A stretch of DNA of 64,000 nucleotides. Origin: CAYJBH01 sp964370825 (GTDB lineage Bacteria > Bacillota > Clostridia > Oscillospirales > Ruminococcaceae). How positions within the stretch are numbered: the stretch's first letter is position 1; each line of letters opens with the position of its first letter. The stretch is from assembly GCA_964370825.1 (NCBI GenBank), contig CAYJKY010000004.1, forward strand, positions 1-64,000, given 5' to 3'. This document shows, one piece after another, positions 9,812 to 18,617 of this stretch. The translations under genes were made by a program, and so were the position numbers. Under the pieces are notes generated by a model. That model saw only the letters and a list, made by a program, of their open reading frames with translations. It was not told the DNA's origin and made no database searches.

Positions 9812-10424
9812 ACACCTGTATACCCTCACGGTTGAGAATTTGCTTTAGCTTTGGGGTGGAGCTGTAAAGCAAACTTTTTATTCCGAAGTTGTGAGCCGAA
9901 TCTACATTTTGCGGTGTATCGTCGATAAAAACGGTACTCTCGGGTGGCAGTGAAAACTGCGAGAGCATTCGGCGATATATTTCGGGATCAGGCTTTAAAA
10001 GCTGAACCTCGCAGGAGGCAATTCCACCCTTAAACATCTTCATCACATTGGTTTGGTTTCTTAAAAAGTGGATTGCGGCATGTGAAATATTGGAGAGATA
10101 GTAGATTTCATAGCCGTACTGCTTCAACTCTAAAATCAGTGAGCATACATCCTTTTTCGGTTTCAGCAGGTAGTACCAATCGTCAATCAATGCCTGCATC
10201 TCAAAGGAGAGGCCAACCTTTTTTGCACGCTGCATAAACACAGTATCAGCATTGTGTTGCTCTATGGTGCCCTTATCTAACATCTTCCACTCCTCCGAGC
10301 CGAAGAATGCATCATATAAGAATTTTTCGGTGTCTTCGTCGGTAAATCTGTCTAACAGATAGCTTTTGGGATTATAGTTTACCACAACACCGCCGAGATC
10401 AAATATAACAGCCTTAAAATTCAT
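9804..10424 (-). CDS. HAD superfamily hydrolase (subfamily IA)
   Basis: 206 residues. HAD motif I FDLGGVVVN (the usual first Asp nucleophile present, the second Asp of DxD replaced as DLGG, common in IA variant 3), motif II YLSNIS, motif III Lys in LLKPDPEIYRRML and motif IV FIDDTPQNVDSA. A phosphatase or dehalogenase-like enzyme acting on a small phosphorylated metabolite; substrate unknown. Convergent with the U32 gene, overlapping by 8 bp at the 3' ends. Confidence 0.88.
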   Translation of the reverse strand: MNFKAVIFDLGGVVVNYNPKSYLLDRFTDEDTEKFLYDAFFGSEEWKMLDKGTIEQHNADTVFMQRAKKVGLSFEMQALIDDWYYLLKPKKDVCSLILELKQYGYEIYYLSNISHAAIHFLRNQTNVMKMFKGGIASCEVQLLKPDPEIYRRMLSQFSLPPESTVFIDDTPQNVDSAHNFGIKSLLYSSTPKLKQILNREGIQVFM

Positions 10425-10450
10425 AACGTCTCATCCTAAAAAATAATCCA

Positions 10451-10664
10451 ATAGCTCCACAGCAGGTGGAGATTCAGGCTGTCGAAAAAGTTCGACAGCC
10501 CCGGGAGGGGATGCATCCCCTCTCGGTACCCTCCCACACAAATGGCTTTGCGAAGCCATTTGTTGAATGTTAAATTCGCCGCACATGTCACCGAATTTGA
10601 CATTTCAAGGGAATTGCTGGGCTTTTTGACACTCTGAGCTCCACCACAGGTGGAGATTATGTGA
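10451..10664. mobile_element. MITE-like element inside a duplicated GCTCCAC hairpin repeat
   Basis: This fills most of the 300-bp gap between the HAD and MATE genes. A 164-bp block (10474-10637) begins TCAGGCTGTCGAAAAAG and ends with a sequence whose complement is TCAGAGTGTCAAAAAGC, i.e. imperfect terminal inverted repeats (13 of 17). Inside are three further hairpins (GGCTGTCGAA/TTCGACAGCC, AATGGCTTTGCGAAGCCATT, and AAATTCG...CGAATTT). Both flanks carry a small hairpin, CTCCAC-AGCAG-GTGGAG on the left and CTCCACCACAGGTGGAG on the right, related to the GCTCCGCC...GGCGGAG repeats at 63700-63963. No coding capacity. A TATAAT at 10683-10688 could serve the MATE gene. Confidence 0.6.
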
Positions 10665-10724
10665 ATTATAGCACACACAGCATATAATTTCAAGGAGCAA
10701 AATATGAAAGGATCGGTCATATAA

Positions 10725-12131
10725 ATGCCAATCAAAAATTTTTATAAAAAACATTTCAGCATCGATAAGGTGTTTCTTGCGACACTTGCGACGATAGCGT
10801 TGCCGATAGCGGCACAAAACATTATCAGTCTTGCCGTTCAGCTTATGGACACCCTGATGCTCGGAAGCCTCGGTGATGTGGCGCTTGCGGCGGCAAACCT
10901 TGGTGGGCAACCATTTTTTATCCTGATGGTAACCGGATTCGGGTTTTCCTCCGGTGGTACTGTGCTCATTGCGCAGTATTGGGGCAAGGGAGATGTAAAG
11001 GTGATAAAACAGATTATCTCCATAACCATGAGGTTTTTGGTCGGTCTGTCGCTTTTATTTACTATAGTATGTTTCTTTTTTCCTACACAGATTTTAAGCC
11101 TTTATTCTAATGAGCCCGACGTAATAGAGGCGGGCGCAGGTTACCTTCAGCTACTTAGCCTCTCCTTTGTGTTCTTTAGCAGTAGCAGCTGTTTTCTTGT
11201 ATGTATGCGAGCCGTCGAATCGGTAAAGGCCTCGGCGGTAATCTATGCGATTTCGCTGTTTGTGAATGTGTTTTTTAACTATATGTTCATCTTCGGCGAG
11301 TTCGGTGCACCGGAGCTCGGTGTAAGGGGTGCCGCCGTGGGAACCGTGCTTGCCCGTTTCAGCGAATTTGTGATGGTGATTATCTTTATGCACAAGGTTG
11401 ACAAGGCACTCGGCATGAAGGTGAAGGACTTTTTGTCTTTCAACAAAAAGCTTATACCGGATTATATTAAATACAGCCTACCGGTTGTCGGCAACGAGAT
11501 CATCTGGAGTTGCGGTACCACCATAACCGTGATGATTATCGGAAACATCGGATCACAGTTCGTTGCCGCTAATAGCATTGCCGGCCTTATTTTTCAGCTT
11601 GCAAGCGTCTTTTCCTTCGGTATAGCCTCCTCCGCCGCCGTGCTTTGCGGTAAATGTATCGGTAGGGGTGGCACAAAAGACGAGGCACAGCAACTCGCAA
11701 ATAACCTGACATTAACGGTTTTTGTTGTCGGGCTTGTTGCCGGAACATTCATCTTTAGCCTGAGCGAAGTTTTTCCTCAGATTTATGATGTTACCGAGGG
11801 TGCATCTCGACTTGCAACCCAGATGATAATGATAATGGCAGTGCTAATGCCGATATCTGCCATAGATGCACTCAACATAGTGGGTATTCTACGAGGCGGC
11901 GGCGACACCCGAACCTCGCTGATTATCGATTGTGGTGCGGTTTGGGGAATAAGCATACCTCTCGGTCTTGTAACCGGCTTTTTGCTCGGATGGCAACCCA
12001 TTTTTGTATATATGGCCATGAGAACAGATACCGTGTTTAAGGCAACCGCCTCCCTCATAAGGGTAATGTCGGGAAAGTGGATAAGAAATGTCACGCGGGA
12101 ACAACCGAGTACAGAGGCCGACAATGCATAA
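10725..12131 (+). CDS. MATE family multidrug/Na+ efflux transporter
   Basis: 468 residues with about 12 hydrophobic segments. The N-terminal LPIAAQNIISLAVQLMDTLM and GFGFSSGGTVLIAQYWGKG, and the equivalent half-repeat LPVVGNEIIWSCGTT and GIASSAAVLCGKCIGRG, are the two internally repeated halves of MATE proteins. Cation-coupled export of drugs or metabolites across the cytoplasmic membrane; substrate unknown. Monocistronic or cotranscribed with the small antitoxin-like gene 54 bp downstream. Confidence 0.92.
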   Translation: MPIKNFYKKHFSIDKVFLATLATIALPIAAQNIISLAVQLMDTLMLGSLGDVALAAANLGGQPFFILMVTGFGFSSGGTVLIAQYWGKGDVKVIKQIISITMRFLVGLSLLFTIVCFFFPTQILSLYSNEPDVIEAGAGYLQLLSLSFVFFSSSSCFLVCMRAVESVKASAVIYAISLFVNVFFNYMFIFGEFGAPELGVRGAAVGTVLARFSEFVMVIIFMHKVDKALGMKVKDFLSFNKKLIPDYIKYSLPVVGNEIIWSCGTTITVMIIGNIGSQFVAANSIAGLIFQLASVFSFGIASSAAVLCGKCIGRGGTKDEAQQLANNLTLTVFVVGLVAGTFIFSLSEVFPQIYDVTEGASRLATQMIMIMAVLMPISAIDALNIVGILRGGGDTRTSLIIDCGAVWGISIPLGLVTGFLLGWQPIFVYMAMRTDTVFKATASLIRVMSGKWIRNVTREQPSTEADNA

Positions 12132-12185
12132 ACACCTCGATTATTGGAAAAATACATAGTATAATACAATAAAGAGGGCATAAGC

Positions 12186-12389
12186 ATGATAACCGGAACC
12201 GATTTGGGTCACTTCAAAAAAAACGCCTCATATCTGGTAAAGCAGACAATAAAGCATAACGGTAGGGTGCGGATAAGCACCGACGAGGGAAACGCTGTTG
12301 TTCTGAGCGAACAGGACTACATGCGCCTTGTGGACATGCAAACTCGACCGATAATCACAACCGACACAACATCTTTAATCGACTGGTAA
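12186..12389 (+). CDS. Phd/YefM-like antitoxin-fold protein, orphan
   Basis: 67 residues. The N-terminal helix-strand (DLGHFKKNASYLVKQTIKHN) and the segment RISTDEGNAVVLSEQDYMRL match the Phd/YefM pattern (DNA-binding N-terminal half, with GN-VVLSE--Y as its core). The C-terminal toxin-neutralising tail is short (about 20 residues, ending SLIDW). No RelE/Doc-type toxin follows: the next gene, 17 bp on, is hisC. It may be a solitary transcriptional regulator or the remnant of a toxin-antitoxin pair. Confidence 0.65.
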   Translation: MITGTDLGHFKKNASYLVKQTIKHNGRVRISTDEGNAVVLSEQDYMRLVDMQTRPIITTDTTSLIDW

Positions 12390-12406
12390 ACAACAGGGAG
12401 TTTTAA

Positions 12407-13459
12407 ATGAGTAGATTTTTAACCGCTTCAAAGGCACAGCTAACCGAGTATGTTCCGGGCGAACAGCCTAAACGAGGTGAATTTATAAAACTTAACACCA
12501 ATGAAAACCCCTTTCCACCTTCAGCGGAGGCGGTAAAAGGGGTAGGTGATGTTGCGGCACAGCTCAACATATATAACGACACGAAATGTACCCGACTTAC
12601 CGAGGTGTTTGCGGATTATCACGGTGTTGACAGCGACTGTGTAATATTTTCTAACGGCTCTGACGAGATTCTTGCATTCTGTTACCTTGCCTATTGTGAC
12701 ATGCAAAACGGATTGCTCTACCCCGAGATTACCTACGGATTTTACGAGGTGTTTTCCCGCCTTTTTGAGGTGAACGGTGCCGAGGTTCCGCTCTGCGATG
12801 ATTTTACTATTAACATTAAGGACTATTTCGGTTGCAACAGGACTGTACTTATTGCGAACCCGAACGCACCGACCGGCATAGCACTCTCGTTAGATGAGAT
12901 AGAGCAGATTATTATCAACAACCCTAACAACATCGTGATAATAGACGAGGCTTATATTGCCTTTGGAGGCGACTCGGCTATGCCACTTACAAAAAAATAT
13001 GATAACCTTATCGTGGTGGGAACATTCTCTAAGGCGCGTTCCATGGCAGGAGCACGCCTCGGCTATGCGGTTGCTAACAGCGAGCTAATTGCCGATTTAA
13101 ACCGAATAAAATTCTCTTTTAACCCCTACAATGTAAACGCAATGACGCAGTACCTCGGCGCCGTCTCGATAGAGCGCGATGATTACTTTAAGCAGTGTGT
13201 AAACGAAATAGTGTCGGTTAGGGATTGGTTTGTTTGCGAGATTGCAAAGCTCGGTTTTCGCACGCTACCCTCCCTTGCAAACTTTGTGTTTACAACCCAC
13301 GACAGTCTAAGTGGCAAGGAGGTTTACAACCATTTACGCAACGATAAAATATTGGTGCGTTATTTTGACGGCGAAAAGGTAAAGGATTTTGTCAGAATTT
13401 CGATAGGCACAAAATCCGACATGGTCGCAGTGGTAGAAAGCCTATCTAAAATGCTGTAA
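12407..13459 (+). CDS. hisC: Histidinol-phosphate aminotransferase-like PLP enzyme
   Basis: Fold-type I aminotransferase, 350 residues. HisC features: NTNENPFPPSAEAV near the N-terminus, SNGSDEIL cofactor-phosphate loop, ANPNAPTG, IIDEAYIAF and the PLP lysine in GTFSKARSMAGARLGYAV, then a C-terminal RISIGTK arginine motif. Likely converts imidazole-acetol phosphate to histidinol phosphate, though lone HisC paralogues can serve aromatic amino acids or cobalamin-side decarboxylation. No other his gene is present. The ATG 12407 is preceded by AGGGAG with 8 nt spacing. Confidence 0.85.
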   Translation: MSRFLTASKAQLTEYVPGEQPKRGEFIKLNTNENPFPPSAEAVKGVGDVAAQLNIYNDTKCTRLTEVFADYHGVDSDCVIFSNGSDEILAFCYLAYCDMQNGLLYPEITYGFYEVFSRLFEVNGAEVPLCDDFTINIKDYFGCNRTVLIANPNAPTGIALSLDEIEQIIINNPNNIVIIDEAYIAFGGDSAMPLTKKYDNLIVVGTFSKARSMAGARLGYAVANSELIADLNRIKFSFNPYNVNAMTQYLGAVSIERDDYFKQCVNEIVSVRDWFVCEIAKLGFRTLPSLANFVFTTHDSLSGKEVYNHLRNDKILVRYFDGEKVKDFVRISIGTKSDMVAVVESLSKML

Positions 13460-13519
13460 ATCTAACCTCATGTTTTTTAACTAACTAATACGGGAAAACG
13501 GTGTAAAGGTTAAGGAGCA

Positions 13520-15856
13520 TTAAAGTTGTATAATATTCCCCTTGACACAGTTAAGCTCCGTCACCTTTCCGTTACTGTGTACAAAAAGTTTCCCCTCCTC
13601 GGTGGCATCGCTAAGGTACAGCGTAATGTTCGTCGGCTTACCGTTCTGCCATTTCATGTCGACCGTAATTCCGTTTACCGCACGCAGACCTTTAACCTCG
13701 CCCTCGCTCCAATCGCTCGGCAGTGCCGGCAGTATAATCAGCTTGTCGTCATAGCTCTGCAATAACATCTCGACAATGCCGGAAACTATGCCGAAATTTC
13801 CGTCTATCTGGAAGGGTGGGTGTGCACCGAAAAGGTTGGGGTAGCTTCCACCGTTTGACATTACAACCTCATCGTCTACACCTCCCACAAGGTGTAGTTG
13901 TTTTTTTATAAGCGCATATGCCGGCTCCGGCTCTGCAAGCCTTGCCCACTGGTTCACCTTCCAGGCAAGGCTCCAACCGGTGCCGGTTATGCCTTTTACC
14001 TCCAAAACCTTTTTACACGCCTTTGCAAGCTCGGGTGTTTCATATGGTGTTATAAGCCTTGCCGGGTGCAGTGCATAGAGGTGGGAAATATGTCGATGTA
14101 GCCTATCCTCCTCAACAAACTCCTCGTTCCATTCCAACAATCTTCCGTCGCTACCTATTTCAAACGGATAGAATTCTGCTAATATTTCTTTAATCCTTAC
14201 CGCTAACTCGGCATCGGTGTTTAAAATATTACAGCATTTTACGCAGTTTATAAACAGCTCCTTTATTATACCCGTAGTCATTGCGGTGGTTTTTGAGAGT
14301 GCAACACTTTTACCGCCATAAATAAATCCGTTCTCGGGCGAGGTAGAGGGCATCATGGCGTAGTAGCCATTCTTGTCACGTTGTAGGGTATCAAGATAGA
14401 ATGTCGCCGCCTTTTTCATTATGGGGTATGCAATGTTTTTTAAAAACTCAACATCCCTGTCGTATTCAAATTGAGTAAAAAGGTGCTGACAGAGCCATCC
14501 AGAGGACTGTGGCCAGTATGCATAGCGAATACACCCCTCAGGGCTTTTTCCACCGACAGGATTTGTCATTCTCCATATGTCGGTGTTATGATGTGCAACA
14601 AACCCTCCTGCATTGTGATACTGCCGTGCGGTGCTCTCGCCTGCAATGCTAAGCTCCTTGATAAGCTCGATAAGCGGAGCGTTCAGCTCACCGAGGTTTG
14701 CCGCATATCCACACCAGTAGTTCATCTGGGTGTTGATATTTATCGTGTAGTTACTGCTCCATGGCGGTATAACCGATGCATTCCATATACCCTGTAGGTT
14801 AGCCGGCTGACTGCCTACCCGTGAACAGGAGATAAAGAGATATCGTCCATACTGTAGCTGATAAACCGGTAGCGAACTGTCCTCCTCGCCGTTTGTGAAA
14901 CGCTTTAGTCGTTCATCCATCGGTATTTCGATTTTGTCGTCCTCGCCAAGGCTAAAATGCATTCTGCTGTATAGCGACTCGAAGTCCTCTGTGTGTCGGT
15001 GCTTAATCCTATCATAGTCGAGGCTTTTCGCCGCAGCTATATCCCTCTTTGCATTTTCCACGTAGGGCACAGCTGCAAACTCAGGGTGACGGTCATAGCC
15101 GGCAAAGTTGCTTCGCACCGAAAAGATAATAACAAGCTCATCGGCGTCTGTTACCGAAAGTACATCGCCCTTTGAAACAACCTCACCACCCGTAGCTCTG
15201 AGTGAGGTTACGGCATGAAACCGTATACCGGTACGCTCCTTCTCGTCATAGTATTGAATGGGGTCATCACTGTTCAGGTAGGACGGTTCGGCGTGGGAGG
15301 GACAGAGCCCCTCAATATACATCTCGCACCCCACAGCATTGACGGAATGTCGCAGTGGTGAGTTAAAGGAAATATTACAGGAGATTTTGCCGGGTTTATC
15401 AGCCGATATTTTATACACAAGTAGCTCATCGGGATGCGAACTAAAACTCTCCCTTGTGTACAGGATTCCGTCCGCCATGTAGCTACTGCTGTGAACCGCC
15501 TTTGAAAGGTCGAGTCGTCTCTCGTAATCGCTCGCATCGCCGTGCTGCATGTCGATAAACAGATCGCCGAGCGGCATATATGCCTCGGAAAATCTGCCGG
15601 GAATATTCTGCTCTAACAGAAGTTCTGCCTCGTCATATTGGCGTTTGCGTGTCAGTTCTGCCGCCTGCTCAATAAAGCCGGACAGGTCGCCGCGCTCCTC
15701 AACTTGCGGATAGCCCGACCACAGTGTATCCTCATTCAGGCTGATTTTCTCCCGCTTGGTACCGCCGTAAACCATTGCGCCTATCCTGCCGTTGCCAAGC
15801 GGTAGCGCTTCCACCCAACGCTCTGCAGGTCTATCGTAGTAAAGATTCAAGCTCAT
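13520..15856 (-). CDS. GH95 family glycosidase (alpha-L-fucosidase/galactosidase type)
   Basis: 778 residues from ATG 15856. N-terminal GH95 beta-sandwich with LPLGNGRIGAMVYGG and ISLNEDTLWSG, then the (alpha/alpha)6 barrel with NLQGIWN, NYTININTQMNYW, the GYYAMMPSTSPENG loop and the PPFQIDGNFGIVSGIVEMLL signature near the C-terminus. Retains the length of GH95 enzymes. It has no signal peptide, so it is cytoplasmic and acts on imported oligosaccharides, probably alpha-1,2-linked fucose or galactose. I chose 15856 rather than an upstream ATG at 15880 because AAGGAGG sits 7 nt before it and it overlaps the GH43 stop as ATGA, implying translational coupling. Confidence 0.93.
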   Translation of the reverse strand: MSLNLYYDRPAERWVEALPLGNGRIGAMVYGGTKREKISLNEDTLWSGYPQVEERGDLSGFIEQAAELTRKRQYDEAELLLEQNIPGRFSEAYMPLGDLFIDMQHGDASDYERRLDLSKAVHSSSYMADGILYTRESFSSHPDELLVYKISADKPGKISCNISFNSPLRHSVNAVGCEMYIEGLCPSHAEPSYLNSDDPIQYYDEKERTGIRFHAVTSLRATGGEVVSKGDVLSVTDADELVIIFSVRSNFAGYDRHPEFAAVPYVENAKRDIAAAKSLDYDRIKHRHTEDFESLYSRMHFSLGEDDKIEIPMDERLKRFTNGEEDSSLPVYQLQYGRYLFISCSRVGSQPANLQGIWNASVIPPWSSNYTININTQMNYWCGYAANLGELNAPLIELIKELSIAGESTARQYHNAGGFVAHHNTDIWRMTNPVGGKSPEGCIRYAYWPQSSGWLCQHLFTQFEYDRDVEFLKNIAYPIMKKAATFYLDTLQRDKNGYYAMMPSTSPENGFIYGGKSVALSKTTAMTTGIIKELFINCVKCCNILNTDAELAVRIKEILAEFYPFEIGSDGRLLEWNEEFVEEDRLHRHISHLYALHPARLITPYETPELAKACKKVLEVKGITGTGWSLAWKVNQWARLAEPEPAYALIKKQLHLVGGVDDEVVMSNGGSYPNLFGAHPPFQIDGNFGIVSGIVEMLLQSYDDKLIILPALPSDWSEGEVKGLRAVNGITVDMKWQNGKPTNITLYLSDATEEGKLFVHSNGKVTELNCVKGNIIQL

Positions 15857-16761
15857 CTTGCATCCTCCTTGTCGATCCATTTGATTTTAGCTACATTAAT
15901 TCCTCGATATGGCTTATCGGCAGAGGAGATGTAATACTCGCCCCTCTCATCGATTAATATTTCGGGACAATGCCCATACAGCTCTGCAACCGGCTCGCTG
16001 TTTTTAAAGTCGAGCGGATTTTTTGATGCCATTACATAGGAATGTGCGTCATAGGGGTCGGCGTCCTTTTGTGACGAATCCCAGATACACCAGATAAGGT
16101 AGTAGTAATCCTCGTATTTTAACAGCACCGGTGATTCCGGTACTCCGGGTCGAGTCATCTCGAATATTATTGTGCTCTCACTCCAGGTGATAAGGTCGGT
16201 AGAGCATCTTGTTGCAACCGCACTTTCGACACAGTAGGTCATATAATACACGCCGTTTTCTAACATAATGTGTGGATCTCGGGCGGTGGGGTGATCGGTA
16301 AAAACCGCACCCTTGGGTGTCCAACGGTACAAATCCTCACTCACCGCATACCGCATCTGCTCGGGTCCATAAAACATATGCCATAGCCCGTCTTTTTTAA
16401 GGATTGCCGGCGAGTGCTGGTTGGGGTTTTCGTTTGGACGTGTCTGCGGATAGAGCACCTTTGGCATGTCGGCAAAACAGCCTTCACAAAGCAGGTCGGC
16501 AAAATCTCCCTCCTTTGTGACACAGTGGAAGGACTGCAGCTCACCCTCATGAGATGCCTTGGGCATATCCTCGGTTACCGGATGAGTTATCCCGAAACCG
16601 TGCCATCGGTTGTCATCCCCCTTTATTATTATGTGGTCGTTAGGTACCCAAACCTCATGATACTGCCCAAACTCAAACCTCTCGGTTTTTATGCCGAAAT
16701 AGCTGTCCGGTTTAGGGATGTAAGCCCTGATATACTCACCTTCAATTTTCGGAATTTTCAT
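15853..16761 (-). CDS. Five-bladed beta-propeller glycosidase, GH43/GH32-like
   Basis: 302 residues. Propeller features: WHGFGITHPV near residue 54, HSPAILKKDGLWHMFYG, ARDPHIMLENGVYYMTYC (catalytic-blade RDP motif) and ESPVLLKYEDYYYLIWC (E-S/P pocket), which repeat the 'D/W-GxYYMxY' blade pattern of clan GH-F/GH-J enzymes. The family within GH43/GH32/GH117 cannot be fixed by eye. No signal peptide, so cytoplasmic. RBS AGGAGG is 8 nt before ATG 16761. First gene of a two-gene operon with GH95, with which it shares the ATGA overlap. Confidence 0.8.
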   Translation of the reverse strand: MKIPKIEGEYIRAYIPKPDSYFGIKTERFEFGQYHEVWVPNDHIIIKGDDNRWHGFGITHPVTEDMPKASHEGELQSFHCVTKEGDFADLLCEGCFADMPKVLYPQTRPNENPNQHSPAILKKDGLWHMFYGPEQMRYAVSEDLYRWTPKGAVFTDHPTARDPHIMLENGVYYMTYCVESAVATRCSTDLITWSESTIIFEMTRPGVPESPVLLKYEDYYYLIWCIWDSSQKDADPYDAHSYVMASKNPLDFKNSEPVAELYGHCPEILIDERGEYYISSADKPYRGINVAKIKWIDKEDAR

Positions 16762-16825
16762 GTTAACAGCCTCCTAATAATATTCTCGTAAAAAAGAGGC
16801 GTCATACCGAGTGACAGCTACCATG

Positions 16826-16934
16826 CTATAGTAGTTCAACTTGAAAAACAATATGATTTTCGTGCATGAAATGCAGATAAACTACTTCAAAATCTTCAAC
16901 TGCACATCTTGTGTTCAAGTTGATTGATTATAAT
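16826..16934 (+). repeat. MITE-like repeat, full-length copy 1 (plus orientation)
   Basis: About 109 bp running from CTATAGTAGTTCAACTTGA to TTCAAGTTGATTGATTATAA. The two ends are imperfect inverted repeats (shared core TCAACTTGAA). The same element occurs reversed at 19484-19565 and as collapsed versions at 23822, 25303 and 55039. No coding capacity, so any movement would need a transposase from elsewhere. Confidence 0.75.
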
Positions 16935-16977
16935 GTGAATTGTGGTGCTTTGCTTTCGATTTGACGACTCTTTTTTC

Positions 16978-16993
16978 AATGTCTTTCGACATT
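16978..16993 (-). other. Stem-loop 3' of the ABC transporter operon
   Basis: AATGTC-GAAA-GACATT on the minus strand, a 6-bp stem closed by a GNRA tetraloop, 7 nt after the stop codon of the ATPase gene. No U-tract follows, so it is more likely an mRNA-end stabiliser than an intrinsic terminator. Confidence 0.5.
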
Positions 16994-17000
16994 TAAATGA

Positions 17001-17744
17001 TTATAAAACCTTTGATAGAAAATCCTTAGTTCTTATGTTTTGCGGTGCGTTAAAAAATTCATCCGGTGTGTTTTGTTCTAGGATGAGCCCCTCGTCCATA
17101 AAGATAACGCGGGATCCCACCTCCTTTGCAAAGCCCATCTCGTGCGTTACCACCGCCATGGTCATGCCGGAGGTTGCAAGGCTTTTCATAAGCTCCAACA
17201 CCTCGCCCACCATCTCGGGGTCCAGTGCCGAGGTCGGCTCGTCGAACAGCATAACATCCGGTTCCATGCATAGAGCTCTCGTTATAGCTATCCTCTGCTT
17301 TTGACCGCCTGAAAGATGGGAGGGGTAGGCATCGGCACGCTCGGCAAGTCCCACACGAGCCAAAAGTTCCAAAGCCTTTTCCTCTGCCTGCTCCTTGGTT
17401 TTGCCCATAAGCTTTATCGGTGCAAGGGTCATGTTTTCCATCACAGTCATGTGATGAAAAAGATTAAACTGTTGAAACACCATTCCCATTTTTTGGCGGT
17501 GGATATTTATGTCGGTTTTGGGGTCGGTAATGTCCACCCCTTTAAAAAATATACTACCTGCAGTTGGAATTTCTAACAGGTTTAAACAGCGTAAAAGGGT
17601 TGATTTTCCGCTGCCGGAAGGCCCGATAATAACAACGACCTCGCCGGTGTGTATGTCTGTATCTACACCGTTTAGGGCGCGTATTTCGCCTCCTTTAAAA
17701 TGCTTTTCCAATCCTTTTACCGAGATTAATGTATCAGTGGTCAC
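17001..17744 (-). CDS. Polar amino-acid ABC transporter ATPase (GlnQ type)
   Basis: 247 residues. Walker A GPSGSGKSTLLRCLN, Q-loop VFQQFNLF, ABC signature LSGGQKQRIAITRAL, Walker B VMLFDEPTSALDPE and H-loop VVTHEMGFA. These are the GlnQ/HisP-class hallmarks, including the VGEVLELM and FMDEGLILE-type C-terminus. Energises the importer formed with the next two genes. The start is GTG at 17744, overlapping the permease gene by 11 bp, with AGGAGG 10 nt upstream. Last gene of the operon. Confidence 0.95.
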   Translation of the reverse strand: MTTDTLISVKGLEKHFKGGEIRALNGVDTDIHTGEVVVIIGPSGSGKSTLLRCLNLLEIPTAGSIFFKGVDITDPKTDINIHRQKMGMVFQQFNLFHHMTVMENMTLAPIKLMGKTKEQAEEKALELLARVGLAERADAYPSHLSGGQKQRIAITRALCMEPDVMLFDEPTSALDPEMVGEVLELMKSLATSGMTMAVVTHEMGFAKEVGSRVIFMDEGLILEQNTPDEFFNAPQNIRTKDFLSKVL

Positions 17745-18522
17745 TGTTTCTCAGCCTCCTTTCCAGCCTGCCTACCTGCCAGGTGAAGAACATCACCATA
17801 ATTAGGTAGATTACACCGGCGGAAATTAACGGGAATGCATATTCGTAGCTGTTGCCGGCGATGAGGTTTGCGGCATAGGTTAAATCCTGCATTGCAATAT
17901 ATCCCGCAACCGAAGTTTCCTTCAACAGCACGATAAATTCGTTGGCGAGCGATGGCAACACCGCCTTAAACGCCTGTGGTATTACAATGTAACGCATGGT
18001 CTGGATATAGTTCAGCCCAAGGCTTCGCCCTGCCTCGGTTTGACCGTTATCCACCGCCATGATACCGCTTCGGATAATCTCGGCAACATATGCGCCGCTG
18101 TTAATTCCGAAGGCGAAAAAACCGACCATCAGCTTGTTTGTGGAGCTTGCAAAGATTACATAGTAGATTATTAGCAGCTGAACCATTACCGGTGTTCCCC
18201 TGATAACGGTGAGGTACAGTTTACATAGTGTGTTTCCGATATCCAGCATTCTTCCGCTGATTCCGTGCATATTAATACGGTTTTTGTCGTGGCTTACACG
18301 TATTACGGCAACGATAATGCCGAGCACAACACCGAGCAAAAGGGCTATAAAGGTGAGAAGCAAGGTGTTACCCAGACCCTCCACCATCAGCTCATAACGA
18401 TTGTCGTAGATAAAGCATTTATAGAAGTTAAAGAAAAAATCCTCTAACCACTCCGGTAGGGTGAGCATCCAATTCGGTGCAACCTCCGGCCATAGATCCT
18501 CCGGGGTAGGTCCGTTATACAT
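17734..18522 (-). CDS. Polar amino-acid ABC transporter permease
   Basis: 262 residues with about five membrane helices. The HisM/GlnP-type inner-membrane motif is present: YVAEIIRSGIMAVDNGQTEAGRSLGL, where EAGRSLGL contacts the ATPase. The N-terminus (about 55 residues before the first helix) contains a soluble tryptophan-rich stretch. A single permease probably works as a homodimer with the adjacent ATPase. Gene 2 of the operon, separated from the binding-protein gene by 95 bp that hold a large hairpin. Confidence 0.93.
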   Translation of the reverse strand: MYNGPTPEDLWPEVAPNWMLTLPEWLEDFFFNFYKCFIYDNRYELMVEGLGNTLLLTFIALLLGVVLGIIVAVIRVSHDKNRINMHGISGRMLDIGNTLCKLYLTVIRGTPVMVQLLIIYYVIFASSTNKLMVGFFAFGINSGAYVAEIIRSGIMAVDNGQTEAGRSLGLNYIQTMRYIVIPQAFKAVLPSLANEFIVLLKETSVAGYIAMQDLTYAANLIAGNSYEYAFPLISAGVIYLIMVMFFTWQVGRLERRLRNSDH

Positions 18523-18546
18523 CTTACGATAATTCCTTTCTAAATG

Positions 18547-18590
18547 TTTTGTCCGGCTCTACCACAGTCATATGGTAAGACCGGACAAAA
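18547..18590 (-). promoter_or_regulatory. Intercistronic hairpin between binding protein and permease
   Basis: Inverted repeat TTTTGTCCGG...CCGGACAAAA, extended by TACCA/TGGTA, in the 95-bp gap after the substrate-binding gene. Such hairpins stabilise or partly terminate the upstream message so that binding protein exceeds permease. On the reading strand no long U-run follows, which favours RNA processing or stabilisation. Confidence 0.65.
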
Positions 18591-18617
18591 TCAAGAGCAT
18601 ATAATGTGTTTAAAGCT

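Noticed and set aside
10425..10724. Small genes in the HAD-MATE gap on the minus strand
   Set aside because: Open frames of about 100 codons there cross hairpins and terminal repeats, lack ribosome sites and have no recognisable protein pattern.
12132..12406. Toxin gene paired with the Phd-like antitoxin
   Set aside because: Only 17 bp separate it from hisC and the 54 bp before it hold no frame; the MATE gene is a normal transporter.
18547..18590. Full intrinsic terminator between binding protein and permease
   Set aside because: The stem is strong but no U-tract follows on the reading strand, and the permease and ATPase have no other promoter.
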